This document shows, piece by piece, positions 26,632 to 34,998 of a stretch of 64,000 nt of DNA. The translations under genes and the position numbers were made by a program. Positions within the stretch are counted from its first letter, which is position 1, and each line of letters starts with the position of its first letter. The stretch lies in NCBI GenBank assembly GCA_018261735.1, contig JAGTRM010000001.1, positions 276,162 to 340,161 on the forward strand. Reading direction: 5' to 3'. Source of the stretch: Pseudomonadota bacterium (lineage in GTDB: Bacteria; Pseudomonadota; Gammaproteobacteria; Burkholderiales; Chitinibacteraceae). The notes below the pieces were generated by a model. That model did no database searches. It was not told the origin of the DNA and saw only the letters and a list, made by a program, of their open reading frames with translations.

Positions 26632-26720
26632 ACCAAGCCGGCCTGCTTGGCCCGCCTATGCCCATATCAAGGTTAGCGGTGATTGACATCGGTCTCAACA
26701 CTGCTCGTTGTGAAGATCCG

Positions 26721-26810
26721 GGAGCAGTCTTTCCCGTGTTCATCGTTCTGTTGATCACCGATATCCTCGGTTTGATCAAGGTGTACCCCTTCACCCGCTC
26801 CATCCGTTAA
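26721..26810 (+). pseudogene. Remnant: C-terminus of PA2779-family protein
   Basis: The frame encodes VFPVFIVLLITDILGLIKVY and PFTRSIR before a TAA. This resembles the membrane-anchored C-terminus of PA2779-type proteins, whose tail has an ITDILGLT-like core followed by VFPF. No start or N-terminal part is present, so it is a fragment. It abuts the second remnant, as in the intact gene pair of other bacteria. Confidence 0.55.
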
Positions 26811-27115
26811 GCCTTGCGTTGGCTTTGCGTGCTCGCCGCGCTGCTGCTGACCGCCTGCGCGGCGCCGCAGACGCTTGCCTTGCTGGAGTCCCGTACTGGC
26901 CGCCCCGCCACGGTCTAGCTGGCCGAGGTTCCCTTCTTCCCGCAGACCGAGCATCAGTGCGGCCCGAGTGCGCTTGCCACCGCCCCAGCCCCTGCTGCCG
27001 GCCTATCACAATCTGGGCCAGTATCTGCTAGAGCAGGGCCGCCAATCGGAAGTGCTGGCCCGCCGATCCGCGCCTGGACTCGCTGGAAAAAGCCTTGCAA
27101 CCCATCCCTCGGTAA
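26811..27115 (+). pseudogene. Remnant: PA2778-family lipoprotein cysteine peptidase with TPR, internally deleted
   Basis: Three pieces in order, in three frames. First, LRWLCVLAALLLTACAAPQ, a lipoprotein signal, reading to an in-frame TAG at 26916-26918. Second, LAEVPFFPQTEHQCGPSALA, the catalytic-cysteine block of C39-like peptidases. Third, shifted by one base, AYHNLGQYLLEQGRQSEVLA, a TPR-type motif, then shifted again, DPRLDSLEKALQPIPR to a TAA at 27113-27115. The middle of the protein (several hundred residues in intact relatives) is missing. The gene is therefore dead by deletion, nonsense and frameshift. Confidence 0.65.
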
Positions 27116-27309
27116 CACCCGCGCAATGCCTGACGATGGATTTCGAGCGCGCGAAATGGCATGGGCCGCAGCACTGGCGAGCACACGCACGACTTCTGTA
27201 TTGCATCAAATAACATTACTTTGGATGTGGTTTAATACGGGCGCAATCGAAGTGCCCTACGCTGGCGTGCGACCGGCGAATCTAACGACATCTCACAACA
27301 GGAGTTTTC

Positions 27310-27711
27310 ATGGCATATTTTAATTGGACGAACGATCTTTCCGTCGGCAACGCTCAAATCGATAGCGACCACAAGCAACTGGTTGATCTGGTAAACAAGT
27401 TGCACGATGCGATGAAGGCCGGCAAGGGCAATACGGTTCTGGGGGATATCCTGGCGGAGTTGATCCAGTACACGGCCAGTCATTTCAAGCGCGAGGAAAT
27501 GCTGATGCAGAAAATCAGCTACGCGGAATATGCCGAACATAAAGCCGAGCACACCAAGCTGGTGGCGGAAGTGCTGGAACTGCAGGCGCGCTTCAAGAGC
27601 GGGACATCCACCCTTTCGGTCAGCGTGTTCAACTTCCTGAGCGATTGGCTGCGCACCCACATCAAGTCGCGCGATGCGAAGTTGGGCTTGGCCATTGCCG
27701 CGCACCGGTAA
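27310..27711 (+). CDS. Bacteriohemerythrin
   Basis: Oxygen-binding di-iron protein, 133 residues, single domain. Iron ligands follow the family pattern: H21 in QIDSDHKQLVDLVN, HFKREE (His and Glu), the HKAEHTKL pair, and HIKSRD near residue 117. Strong AGGAG upstream of the ATG at 27310. Such proteins store or deliver oxygen, or sense it for chemotaxis or oxidases. It stands alone after the decayed region. Confidence 0.95.
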   Translation: MAYFNWTNDLSVGNAQIDSDHKQLVDLVNKLHDAMKAGKGNTVLGDILAELIQYTASHFKREEMLMQKISYAEYAEHKAEHTKLVAEVLELQARFKSGTSTLSVSVFNFLSDWLRTHIKSRDAKLGLAIAAHR

Positions 27712-28039
27712 GCCCTCGCTCATCGTTCACATCCTTCGCTTCAGTCAATCACAGGGCCTGCGGGCAGCGCGTTAGCATCAAACGCATAGCCACTGTCCGC
27801 ACCCGAGCCTGCCATTCCCCTTCGCGGTCGTCCGCGCCGAACCCAATTTTGCCTTGATCGACCCAGTTCCAATTGCTCCCAAATAATCGCAAACGATTAC
27901 TGAACGGCACAAAATCGACATAAAATCGCCCAGCATCTCGGCGGGCGACAATGCGTCCACCGGTTCGCAAGATAAAAACGAGCAGATCCCAATAGTTCGG
28001 CCACATGGCCAATCGTCCAGCAATCCAAGGAATTTCAAT
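27712..28039. other. Intergenic stretch with one possible small gene
   Basis: 328 bases between bacteriohemerythrin and the TehA-like gene. The only item worth noting is the minus-strand frame at 27749-28006. Its right end carries the AAGGAA ribosome site of the TehA-like gene. Confidence 0.5.
27749..28006 (-). CDS. Possible small protein, unassigned
   Basis: From an ATG at 28006 the frame gives 85 residues beginning MWPNYWDLLVFILRTGGRIV and containing RFYVDFVPFSNRLRLFGSN. Aromatic and mixed composition looks more protein-like than the usual shadow frames, and the base composition is lower in G and C than the neighbours. There is no clear ribosome site, and the frame runs on upstream into sequence antisense to the TehA-like gene. 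It could be a real small gene, a remnant of one, or chance. Confidence 0.25.
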   Translation of the reverse strand: MWPNYWDLLVFILRTGGRIVARRDAGRFYVDFVPFSNRLRLFGSNWNWVDQGKIGFGADDREGEWQARVRTVAMRLMLTRCPQAL

Positions 28040-28987
28040 ATGCCGCGTGCACCGCTTCCCGCTTCGTTCTTTGGCATGGTGCTCGGCTTTTCCGGGTTGG
28101 GCCAGGCATGGCGAGTGGCCGTTTCCTTGTGGGGTATGCCGCGCGCGATCGGCGAAGGTTTGTTGCTGCTGGCGACATTGGTCTGGCTGGCATTGCTGGT
28201 CAGCTATATCGTGCAAGCGCTGCGCAATCCTGCCGTGGTTCGCAACGAATTCCAGCACCCGGTACAAGGCAGCACACCAGCGCTGCTTGCGGTGGCAACG
28301 CTACTGATCTCCCTGGCCGCATTGCCCTATTCGCGACCGCTGGCCTATTTTCTTGCGGCAGCGGGAATTAGCTGGCACCTGGCATTTTCTCTGTGGCATA
28401 CCGGTAATCTGTGGCAAGGAGGGCGCGATGCGCTGGATACCGCGCCGACGCTGTACCTGCCAACCGTGGCCGGCAACTTCACCAGCGCTGCGTCACTTGG
28501 CAGCCTGGGCCATGCCGACTGGGGCTGGCTTTTCCTGGGTGCGGGCGTGTTTTCCTGGCTGGCGCTGGAATCGTTGATTATTCAGCGTCTTTGGCATCCC
28601 AAGGCATTGCCCACCCCGCAGCGCCCCTTGCTCGGCATCCAGTTTGCACCGCCCGTAGTATGCGCCATGGCTTGGCTGCTCTTGAGCCCCGGCAGCACCG
28701 ATCACTGGCTGATGATGCTGTGGGGCTACGGCCTGTTTCAATTACTGTTGGGGATTCGCCTCGGGAGCTGGCTGGGCGCGCAGCCCTTTTCACCCTCGTA
28801 CTGGGCTTATACCTTCGGCGTGGCAGCAGCCACCGTCACAGGATTGAAACTCGCGTTAGCCGGCATCGGTGCAGCACAAATACTGGCTATACCGGTTTTT
28901 ATCGGCGCCAATCTTTTCATAGGTTATCTGGCGCTACGAACCGCACACCTGTTCTTCACCCGACGCCTGTTGCCGCGCGCCGGATAG
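28040..28987 (+). CDS. TehA/SLAC1-type (TDT family) membrane transporter
   Basis: 315 residues with about ten hydrophobic segments. The N-terminus ASFFGMVLGFSGLGQAWR is the characteristic start of TDT-family anion channels (TehA, SLAC1), and APTLYLPTVAGNFTSA, GWLFLGAGVFSWLALES and PSYWAYTFGVAAAT are conserved blocks. TehA relatives conduct anions or export tellurite-linked or dicarboxylate substrates; the natural substrate here is unknown. AAGGAA lies 7 bases before the ATG. No tehB methyltransferase is next to it. Confidence 0.85.
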   Translation: MPRAPLPASFFGMVLGFSGLGQAWRVAVSLWGMPRAIGEGLLLLATLVWLALLVSYIVQALRNPAVVRNEFQHPVQGSTPALLAVATLLISLAALPYSRPLAYFLAAAGISWHLAFSLWHTGNLWQGGRDALDTAPTLYLPTVAGNFTSAASLGSLGHADWGWLFLGAGVFSWLALESLIIQRLWHPKALPTPQRPLLGIQFAPPVVCAMAWLLLSPGSTDHWLMMLWGYGLFQLLLGIRLGSWLGAQPFSPSYWAYTFGVAAATVTGLKLALAGIGAAQILAIPVFIGANLFIGYLALRTAHLFFTRRLLPRAG

Positions 28988-29147
28988 CATGGCAGCTCCT
29001 GCTTGCATGCCCACCAGTCAAAAACACGAACATACTTACGCGCTACCTGCCCGCATCACACCACAACCTGATGTAATTTATCTGCCATACTGACTTCGTT
29101 GCTGCGTGGATAACCTCGCCCGTCACCTTGAATCGGACAAACGGCTC

Positions 29148-29474
29148 ATGGATTTACGTCAAAGATACCTGCCTCTTTTCAATCTCAACGCCGGCATGGT
29201 CCTGGCCAAGCCCCTGGTATTGATCGAGCGGGGGCGGGTGACGCTGCGCTTGCCTGCCGGGCATGTGCTCACCGAGGCCAGCCTTGAGCAGCTTGCCGCG
29301 CACCATGCGGAATACGCCTGCATCCAGGAAGAAGATACCCGCAGCGAAGCCGAACGCCAGGCAGACTGGGCGCAGCAAGAAACCCGGCAAGCCCGGATAT
29401 TTCAATTCGCCGATCTGGATTCCCCTGATATTCGTGCCTTCTACCAAGCCTTGCTGGCTTACCGGAAAAGCTGA
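29148..29474 (+). CDS. Small protein resembling the HD-GYP/HDOD accessory N-domain
   Basis: 108 residues from the ATG at 29148 (a GTG at 29106 would add 14). The pattern LNAGMVLAKPLVLIERGRVT, then LRLPAGHVLTEASLEQLAAH, resembles the small beta-rich domain found N-terminal to HD-GYP or HDOD domains, here as a free-standing gene. The C-terminal half is rich in Glu, Gln and Arg (EAERQADWAQQETRQARIF), probably helical. Its stop overlaps the ATG of the HDOD gene (TGATG), so the two products may act together. Function unknown. Confidence 0.65.
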   Translation: MDLRQRYLPLFNLNAGMVLAKPLVLIERGRVTLRLPAGHVLTEASLEQLAAHHAEYACIQEEDTRSEAERQADWAQQETRQARIFQFADLDSPDIRAFYQALLAYRKS

Positions 29475-30307
29475 TGGACCAGACAATCACCTCTGCGGCC
29501 ATTCTGGCCAGCCTGCCCAAACTGCCGGCCTTTCCCGGCATCGTGGTGCACATTCTCAAGGCGCTGGACGATGACAATTCCAGCATGACTGTGCTGGTCA
29601 ATCACCTGCAACGCGATCCGGTGATCGCTGGCCGCGTTCTTTCCGCCGCCAACCGATCATCCCAGCACGGTCACCGCGCCCTGGGCGGAATCTCGGCCGC
29701 GGTATCGTTTATCGGCATGCGGCGTGTGCGCGAAATTGTTCTGGCGACCAGCCTGGTGGATTTTTCCCGGCAATCGCAGAGCGGTCGCTTTTATTGGGAG
29801 CACAGCCTGGCCGTAGGAATCTGTGCCCAGGAGCTGGCACGCGAATTTTCCCTGAATCTGGATTACGCCCTGGTGGCCGGCCTGCTGCACGACATCGGCA
29901 AGTTGTGGATGTCTTATCTCTACCCCAGGCAGCATCAGCAAGTGATCGATTTGCAGGCCCAGTCTCCCCGGCCGCTGTGCGAGGTGGAGCGTGAAATGTT
30001 CGGTATGGATCATTGCCAGATTGGCGAAATCGTGGCCGAAAGCTGGGGGCTGCCGGCAGACATCATTGAGGCCATCAGCCAGCACCACAAGCCGGACCGC
30101 CCGGAACTGGGCCAGCTCGCGGCGATTACCCACGTGGCAGAGGCGATCAGCAACGGGCTCGATTTACCCTATCGCGACGAAAATCAGGTGGTTGATCTTT
30201 CGGAGAATGCCATTCGCGTGATCGGTCTGGACTGGCACTGTGATGTCCACGATCTGCTGGGACGCATGGATGCGCGTTATCAGTACGCTAGAGCCCTGTT
30301 GCAATAG
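29474..30307 (+). CDS. HDOD-domain signalling protein
   Basis: 277 residues forming one HDOD domain. The start AILASLPKLPAFPGIVVHIL and DPVIAGRVLSAANRSS are typical; an HD-like motif LLHDIGKLW is retained near residue 135 and HCQIGEIVAESWGLP near residue 178. HDOD proteins are regulators in signalling, often without known enzymatic output. Coupled by overlap to the small upstream gene and followed by a hairpin terminator. Confidence 0.88.
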   Translation: MDQTITSAAILASLPKLPAFPGIVVHILKALDDDNSSMTVLVNHLQRDPVIAGRVLSAANRSSQHGHRALGGISAAVSFIGMRRVREIVLATSLVDFSRQSQSGRFYWEHSLAVGICAQELAREFSLNLDYALVAGLLHDIGKLWMSYLYPRQHQQVIDLQAQSPRPLCEVEREMFGMDHCQIGEIVAESWGLPADIIEAISQHHKPDRPELGQLAAITHVAEAISNGLDLPYRDENQVVDLSENAIRVIGLDWHCDVHDLLGRMDARYQYARALLQ

Positions 30308-30338
30308 CGTTTCTGACGGCTACGTCGGTTATACCTAA

Positions 30339-30369
30339 ACCGGGGCCAGGCGGATAGCCTGGCCCCGGT
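30339..30369. terminator. Strong hairpin between convergent genes
   Basis: Arms accggggccaggc and gcctggccccggt, 13 bases each, around ggata. No T-run follows in either direction, so termination efficiency is uncertain, but the position between convergent genes fits a shared terminator. Confidence 0.6.
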
Positions 30370-30396
30370 GATTTGCCATGATGGGGAAATCGGACG

Positions 30397-30915
30397 TTAT
30401 AGTCCGCCCAGATCCTGAATCGCGTCCACCACCAGTCCCGTGCCAATGGCGATCAGCAGGATATCGCTCGCCACGCGCACATAGCGGTGTCCCGAGGGCG
30501 GCACGCCCAAGCTGACCACTACCTGCGGCGGCAAATCGTAGGTCACCACACCCTGCGGTAGCGGCCGGCCGACAATCCATTTCTTGGCCTGCCCGGGCGG
30601 CAGGCAACTGTTGTTTTTCTTGGCCAATCCCGGCGGACAGCGGCCGGCGCGGTAGCTTTCCACATAGTATTCATGCACAACGCTACGATGACGGTCGTCG
30701 AAATACTTGCGACCTTTCTCGTTGCGCCGCTCGTCGGCCTGTTTATTGCCGCCCTTGTCGTGGCTTTTCGCCTCCTGTTTACGCCACTCCTGGGGCTTGC
30801 CCCCGTGTTTGTCTCCGCCGACCCCTTCGGGTTTATCGGCAAAAGCCGAACTCGCGGCAAAGAGGCCGGTGATGACCAGCATCAGGGCAAGATTTCGCGG
30901 CAACATTACGCGCAT
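30397..30915 (-). CDS. RcnB-like exported protein
   Basis: 172 residues: signal peptide (LALMLVITGLFAASSAFA), then a highly charged Lys/Asp/His-rich region (DKHGGKPQEWRKQEAKSHDK), then CPPGLAKKNNSCLPPGQAKK and a C-terminal block ending VRVASDILLIAIGTGLVVDA. This layout matches RcnB/CigR-like proteins, periplasmic proteins linked to nickel and cobalt homeostasis or virulence control. GGAG precedes the ATG at 30915. No metal-efflux gene is adjacent, so the metal link is only by family. Confidence 0.7.
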   Translation of the reverse strand: MRVMLPRNLALMLVITGLFAASSAFADKPEGVGGDKHGGKPQEWRKQEAKSHDKGGNKQADERRNEKGRKYFDDRHRSVVHEYYVESYRAGRCPPGLAKKNNSCLPPGQAKKWIVGRPLPQGVVTYDLPPQVVVSLGVPPSGHRYVRVASDILLIAIGTGLVVDAIQDLGGL

Positions 30916-31181
30916 GATTTTTTCTCCAGTTAGACGATTGCATCCTGTCCCATCATCACTTTGCAGTATTTGCCTTGCCGGGACTGTACGGTTTCATTAA
31001 AGCACTTGCCTAAGGTTGTGTCTGTATTCCACCTCACTGCAGGCAGTCGGTATTGCTGTAGGTGGCAGCCACGCGCATCTGCCCGAGCAACCGCCACGAG
31101 GGGATTGCGCTACAATCAGCGACCACAGGGCTCATTGACCCAACTCACTCGTTTCTGGGCGATCATTCCCGGGATTCAATT

Positions 31182-31481
31182 ATGCGCAAATACCTGTTTT
31201 CATTGCTGATGTTGCTTGCTGTCCCGGCATATGCCCGCATCTTTCCGCCGGATATCCGGTTCGGAACAGTCAACGACGTGGCGCCCAATCAGGTCAAGAT
31301 CGCCCAAAAGACGTTTCGTACCGCGCCGGGCTTGCGCGTGTTCAACCAGAGCAATGCGCTGATTTTTGTCCGCCACCTGCCATCAGGTACGCAGGTGGGC
31401 TACCAGCTTGATCCGAAGGGTGAGTTGTTCCAGGTCTGGATGCTCACCGCGCAGGAACTTGCCGAGCGCAAGCTCGACTAA
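31182..31481 (+). CDS. Hypothetical small exported protein
   Basis: 99 residues with a signal peptide MRKYLFSLLMLLAVPAYA and a mature part of about 80 residues (IFPPDIRFGTVNDVAPNQVK). Repeated short strands suggest a beta-rich periplasmic protein. No family recognised. It lies 56 bases before miaB in the same direction and could share a transcript, without a functional link being evident. Confidence 0.7.
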   Translation: MRKYLFSLLMLLAVPAYARIFPPDIRFGTVNDVAPNQVKIAQKTFRTAPGLRVFNQSNALIFVRHLPSGTQVGYQLDPKGELFQVWMLTAQELAERKLD

Positions 31482-31537
31482 AGCGTGGTTTTTCTTTCAG
31501 TATTTGATGTGCAATCCTCTTATTTCCAGGCAAGACA

Positions 31538-32878
31538 GTGACCAAGAAAGTATTCATCAAGACCTACGGCTGCCAGATGAACGAGTATGACTCGGACAAG
31601 ATGGCCGATGTGCTCAATCTGGCCGAAGGCCATGTCAAGACCGACAAGGTGGAAGAGGCCGACGTGATCCTCTTTAACACCTGTTCGATCCGCGAAAAAG
31701 CACAGGAAAAGGTGTTTTCCGACCTCGGCCGCGTACAGGATCTGAAGAAAGCCAACCCGGACATCATGATTGCCGTGGGCGGCTGCGTGGCGAGCCAGGA
31801 AGGCGAGCACATCATCAAGCGCGCGCCGTATGTCGACGTGGTGTTCGGGCCGCAGACGCTGCACCGCCTGCCCGAACTGCTGGCCAAGAAGCGCAGCACG
31901 GGCTTGTCGCAAGTCGATATCTCGTTCCCGGAAATCGAAAAATTCGACCACCTGCCGCCGGCCAAGGTCGAGGGCGCTTCGGCCTTCGTGTCGATCATGG
32001 AAGGCTGCTCCAAGTTCTGCACCTTCTGCATCGTGCCGTTCACGCGCGGGCAGGAAGTCAGCCGGCCGTTCGATGACATCCTGACCGAAGTGGCCGGCCT
32101 GGCGCAGCAGGGCGTGAAGGAAATCACGCTGCTGGGCCAGAACGTGAATGCCTATCGCGGCGTGATGGACGACGGCGAAATCGCCGATTTCGCACTGCTG
32201 CTGGAATACGTGCATGAAATCCCCGGCATCGAACGCATGCGCTACACCACCAGCCACCCGCGCGAGATGACCCCGCGCGTGATCGACTGCTACCGCAAAC
32301 TGCCCAAGCTGGTTTCGCATCTGCACCTGCCGATCCAGTCCGGCTCGGATCGCGTGCTGGCGGCGATGAAGCGCGGCTATACCGCGCTGGAATTCAAATC
32401 GCTGGTGCGCAAGCTGAAAGAAGCGCGGCCGGACTTGTGCGTATCGTCCGATTTTATTATCGGCTTCCCGGGCGAGACCGAAGACGATTTCGAAAAGACC
32501 ATGAGGGTTATAGACGATGTCGGCTTCGATGCCAGCTTCAGCTTTGTCTACAGCCAGCGCCCCGGCACCCCGGCAGCCGAGCTGCCCGACGATGTGCCGG
32601 AAGAGGTGAAGCTCAAGCGCTTGCTGCGCCTGCAGGCACGCATCGAGGAACTCGCCAGTGAAGTGAACCGCGGCATGGTCGGCACGGTGCAGCGCGTGCT
32701 GGTGGAAAAAATATCGAAAAAAGACCCGAACGAACTCGCCGGACGTACCGACAACAACCGCGTCGTCAACTTCGTCGGCAACTCGCGCCTGATCCACCAC
32801 TTTGTCGATGTGTACATCACCCACACTTTCCCGCACAGCCTGCACGGCGAGTTGGTGACGCGCGAATCCCCACTGTAG
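31538..32878 (+). CDS. miaB: tRNA-2-methylthio-N6-isopentenyladenosine37 synthase
   Basis: Radical SAM methylthiotransferase that modifies i6A37 of tRNAs reading UNN codons. 446 residues. N-terminal UPF0004 domain with [21 protein letters not shown] and VGGCVAS (three cluster cysteines); the radical SAM triad is CSKFCTFC near residue 157; a TRAM domain closes the protein. GTG start at 31538 fits the family N-terminus. phoH, ybeY, corC and lnt, its usual companions, appear 3.5 kb downstream, separated here by three minus-strand genes. Confidence 0.96.
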   Translation: MTKKVFIKTYGCQMNEYDSDKMADVLNLAEGHVKTDKVEEADVILFNTCSIREKAQEKVFSDLGRVQDLKKANPDIMIAVGGCVASQEGEHIIKRAPYVDVVFGPQTLHRLPELLAKKRSTGLSQVDISFPEIEKFDHLPPAKVEGASAFVSIMEGCSKFCTFCIVPFTRGQEVSRPFDDILTEVAGLAQQGVKEITLLGQNVNAYRGVMDDGEIADFALLLEYVHEIPGIERMRYTTSHPREMTPRVIDCYRKLPKLVSHLHLPIQSGSDRVLAAMKRGYTALEFKSLVRKLKEARPDLCVSSDFIIGFPGETEDDFEKTMRVIDDVGFDASFSFVYSQRPGTPAAELPDDVPEEVKLKRLLRLQARIEELASEVNRGMVGTVQRVLVEKISKKDPNELAGRTDNNRVVNFVGNSRLIHHFVDVYITHTFPHSLHGELVTRESPL

Positions 32879-32885
32879 TTCGTTG

Positions 32886-33668
32886 TCAGCCGCGGGCTTT
32901 GCTGGCCGCGGCCAGAAAGGCGGCCAGCAACGGGCCGCCGTCAAGCAACGCGCTGCCGGCGGGGTGAAATTCGGGGTGCCATTGCACCCCGAGCACAAAA
33001 CCCGCGCCTTTCTTGCTGATCGCTTCGACGACGCCATCTTCCGCCATCGCTTCTATCGCCAGATCGTTACCCAGTCGCCGGATGGATTGATGGTGGATGC
33101 TGTTGACCAGGCCTTGCGTCAGCCCCGTGTAGATTCGCTGCAACCGGCCATCCCCGGCAAAGGTAATGGCATGATCGAGCCGGTCGTACAAGACGGCATC
33201 GACATGGCGTTCGGTCTGCGGCAATTGCGTGGCAATGTCCTGATACAGGCTGCCGCCGAAGGCCACGTTAATCAGCTGGCAGCCGCGGCAGATGCCCATC
33301 ACCGGCTTGTCCTGGATCAGAAACTCCCAGATCAGTTCGGTTTCGTACAGATCGCGCACGCGGTCGCCTTCCCATTCCGGCCGCAGCGCGGCTTCACCGT
33401 AGCTTTCCGGGGACACATCCGCACCGCCTTGCAGGATCAAACCATCCAGGGCCTCGACATAACGGCGCACTGAAACATCGCGCCGCATCAGCGCATCGCC
33501 GGCTTCGATGGTGGGAATCATGAAAGCCAGCGCGCCGTGACGCATCACCCAATGGGCAATGGATTGCTCGATATATTGCAACCGCTTGCCCGGGAAGCCG
33601 AGTTCGGCGGGCGGTTTGTGCATCAGGCGGGCCGTCAGGCCGATGCGCAGCGGGTTGGTGGGGCTCAT
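32886..33668 (-). CDS. Class I glutamine amidotransferase-like hydrolase, PuuD (peptidase C26) type
   Basis: 260 residues. LDGLILQGGADVSP near residue 75, the nucleophile cysteine in VMGICRGCQLINVAFGGSLY, and HPEFH near residue 230 form the triad region. The fold matches gamma-glutamyl-GABA hydrolase PuuD, which acts in putrescine breakdown. Here it follows the YbdK-type ligase gene by 8 bases in the same direction. Since that partner makes gamma-glutamyl bonds, a hydrolase and ligase pair acting on gamma-glutamyl compounds is plausible but unproven. No other puu genes are seen. Confidence 0.82.
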   Translation of the reverse strand: MSPTNPLRIGLTARLMHKPPAELGFPGKRLQYIEQSIAHWVMRHGALAFMIPTIEAGDALMRRDVSVRRYVEALDGLILQGGADVSPESYGEAALRPEWEGDRVRDLYETELIWEFLIQDKPVMGICRGCQLINVAFGGSLYQDIATQLPQTERHVDAVLYDRLDHAITFAGDGRLQRIYTGLTQGLVNSIHHQSIRRLGNDLAIEAMAEDGVVEAISKKGAGFVLGVQWHPEFHPAGSALLDGGPLLAAFLAAASKARG

Positions 33669-33676
33669 GGTCGGCG

Positions 33677-34804
33677 TTACCCCGGCGACGGCGTTCCCTG
33701 CCACAGCAGACACTGCTGCCGCACGACTTCCGGCAGCAGTTGCTCGTGATCCTGCAGATTTCTTAGCCAGCTCGCGTCATTGTCCTGCCCCTTGGCCAGG
33801 GCGCGGACCTGGTTGCAGGCTTCTTCTGCCTCCAGTTCGGCCGCATGCGGCGCCAGTTTTTCCAGCAGCGCCAGAATGTCTTCGCGAATCGTGCGGTGCT
33901 CGCCGGTGACCGGGTCGGCAACGGTGCCGTCCAGCCCGAAACGGCAAGACTGAAAGCGGTTGAAGGTATACGGCAGGTAGTGGTCTTCCTCGGGGCGGAC
34001 CGGCTTTTCGATCATCAGCCAGCGCGCCACGCACTGGATGTAGGCGGCAACCATGGCGGCGCGTTCAATGGTCAGCGGGGTATCCATCACCCGCACCTCG
34101 ATCGTGCCGAACTCGGGCTTGGGCCGGATATCCCAGTAAAAATCCTTCATGCTCTTGACCACGCCGGTGCGGGTCATTTTTTCGTAAAAATGCGTGAAAT
34201 CCTGCCAGGTGGTGACAAACGGTGCACGTCCGGAAAGCGGAAAGGCGAACACCGAGTTGAGCCGCGCCGAATGAAACCCAGTATCCACGCCCTGCACGAA
34301 CGGTGACGACGCGGTCAGCGCGATGAAATGCGGGATATAGCGCGACAAACCATGCAGCAACACCAGCGCCTCATCGGGCCCGGGGCAGCCGATATGCACG
34401 TGCTGGCCGAAGATGGTGAACTGCTTGGACAGGTAGCCGTAGAGCTCGGAAATCTGGTGAAAGCGCGGCGTGTCGAAGATGCGTTGCTGGCTCCAGTGCT
34501 GGAACGGGTGCGTGCCGCCGCCGCAGATGCCGACATCGAGCTTGCGCGCGGCCTTGACGATCGCATCGCGTATCGGCGTCAGCTGGTCTATCACATCCTG
34601 GTGCGACTGGCAGATACCGGTCGACAGCTCGATCATGCTCGAGGTGATTTCCGGCTTGATGTCGCCGGGCAGATCTTTTTTTTCCAGCAGGCGCAGCAAA
34701 TCGGCCGCGCACGGCGTCAGATCGTAATCGCGCTTATTGACGATCTGCAGTTCGAGTTCGACCCCCATCGATAACGGACGGGAATCGTGAAAATCTTCCA
34801 GCAT
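33677..34804 (-). CDS. Carboxylate-amine ligase, YbdK/glutamate-cysteine ligase 2 family
   Basis: 375 residues; start at 34804 has AAGGGAGA upstream. [18 protein letters not shown] near residue 12, [38 protein letters not shown] and [13 protein letters not shown] are the conserved blocks of GCS2/YbdK proteins. E. coli YbdK has weak glutamate-cysteine ligase activity; the in vivo substrate of this group is mostly unknown. Coupled to the GATase-like gene downstream. Confidence 0.9.
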   Translation of the reverse strand: MLEDFHDSRPLSMGVELELQIVNKRDYDLTPCAADLLRLLEKKDLPGDIKPEITSSMIELSTGICQSHQDVIDQLTPIRDAIVKAARKLDVGICGGGTHPFQHWSQQRIFDTPRFHQISELYGYLSKQFTIFGQHVHIGCPGPDEALVLLHGLSRYIPHFIALTASSPFVQGVDTGFHSARLNSVFAFPLSGRAPFVTTWQDFTHFYEKMTRTGVVKSMKDFYWDIRPKPEFGTIEVRVMDTPLTIERAAMVAAYIQCVARWLMIEKPVRPEEDHYLPYTFNRFQSCRFGLDGTVADPVTGEHRTIREDILALLEKLAPHAAELEAEEACNQVRALAKGQDNDASWLRNLQDHEQLLPEVVRQQCLLWQGTPSPG

Positions 34805-34851
34805 GGTGAATCTCCCTTGCATTCAACCGGCTTCGCCGATGTTAGATTAAT

Positions 34852-34986
34852 GCCCCCCTTGCAAAGCAAGGTTTCCCCTCAAGGAGGGAACGGAAGGGGT
34901 GGGAATAAAATAAGCAGGCTGCAAAATCCAAGTGTTGCATGGCCAGGCCCGGCTTTGCCGGGACTTGGAATTGCCCGCACGCCACG
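34852..34986. repeat. Composite intergenic repeat, copy B
   Basis: Same block order as 8879-8994: an inverted repeat (ccccttgcaaagcaagg region), a G-run, ggaata, aggctgc, then a hairpin. Here the hairpin has an outer stem ccaagt/acttgg and inner stem cccggc-ttt-gccggg, ending cccgcacgccac. It lies between the ligase and antiporter genes. Confidence 0.6.
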
Positions 34987-34998
34987 TTACCAGCAGCC

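Larger units (their letters stand above)
26632..27309. other. Gene-poor stretch holding two decayed gene fragments
   Basis: 678 bases without an intact gene. It holds the remnants described at 26721-26810 and 26811-27115. The flanks (26632-26720 and 27116-27309) show nothing recognisable apart from the AGGAG ribosome site of the next gene. Confidence 0.6.
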
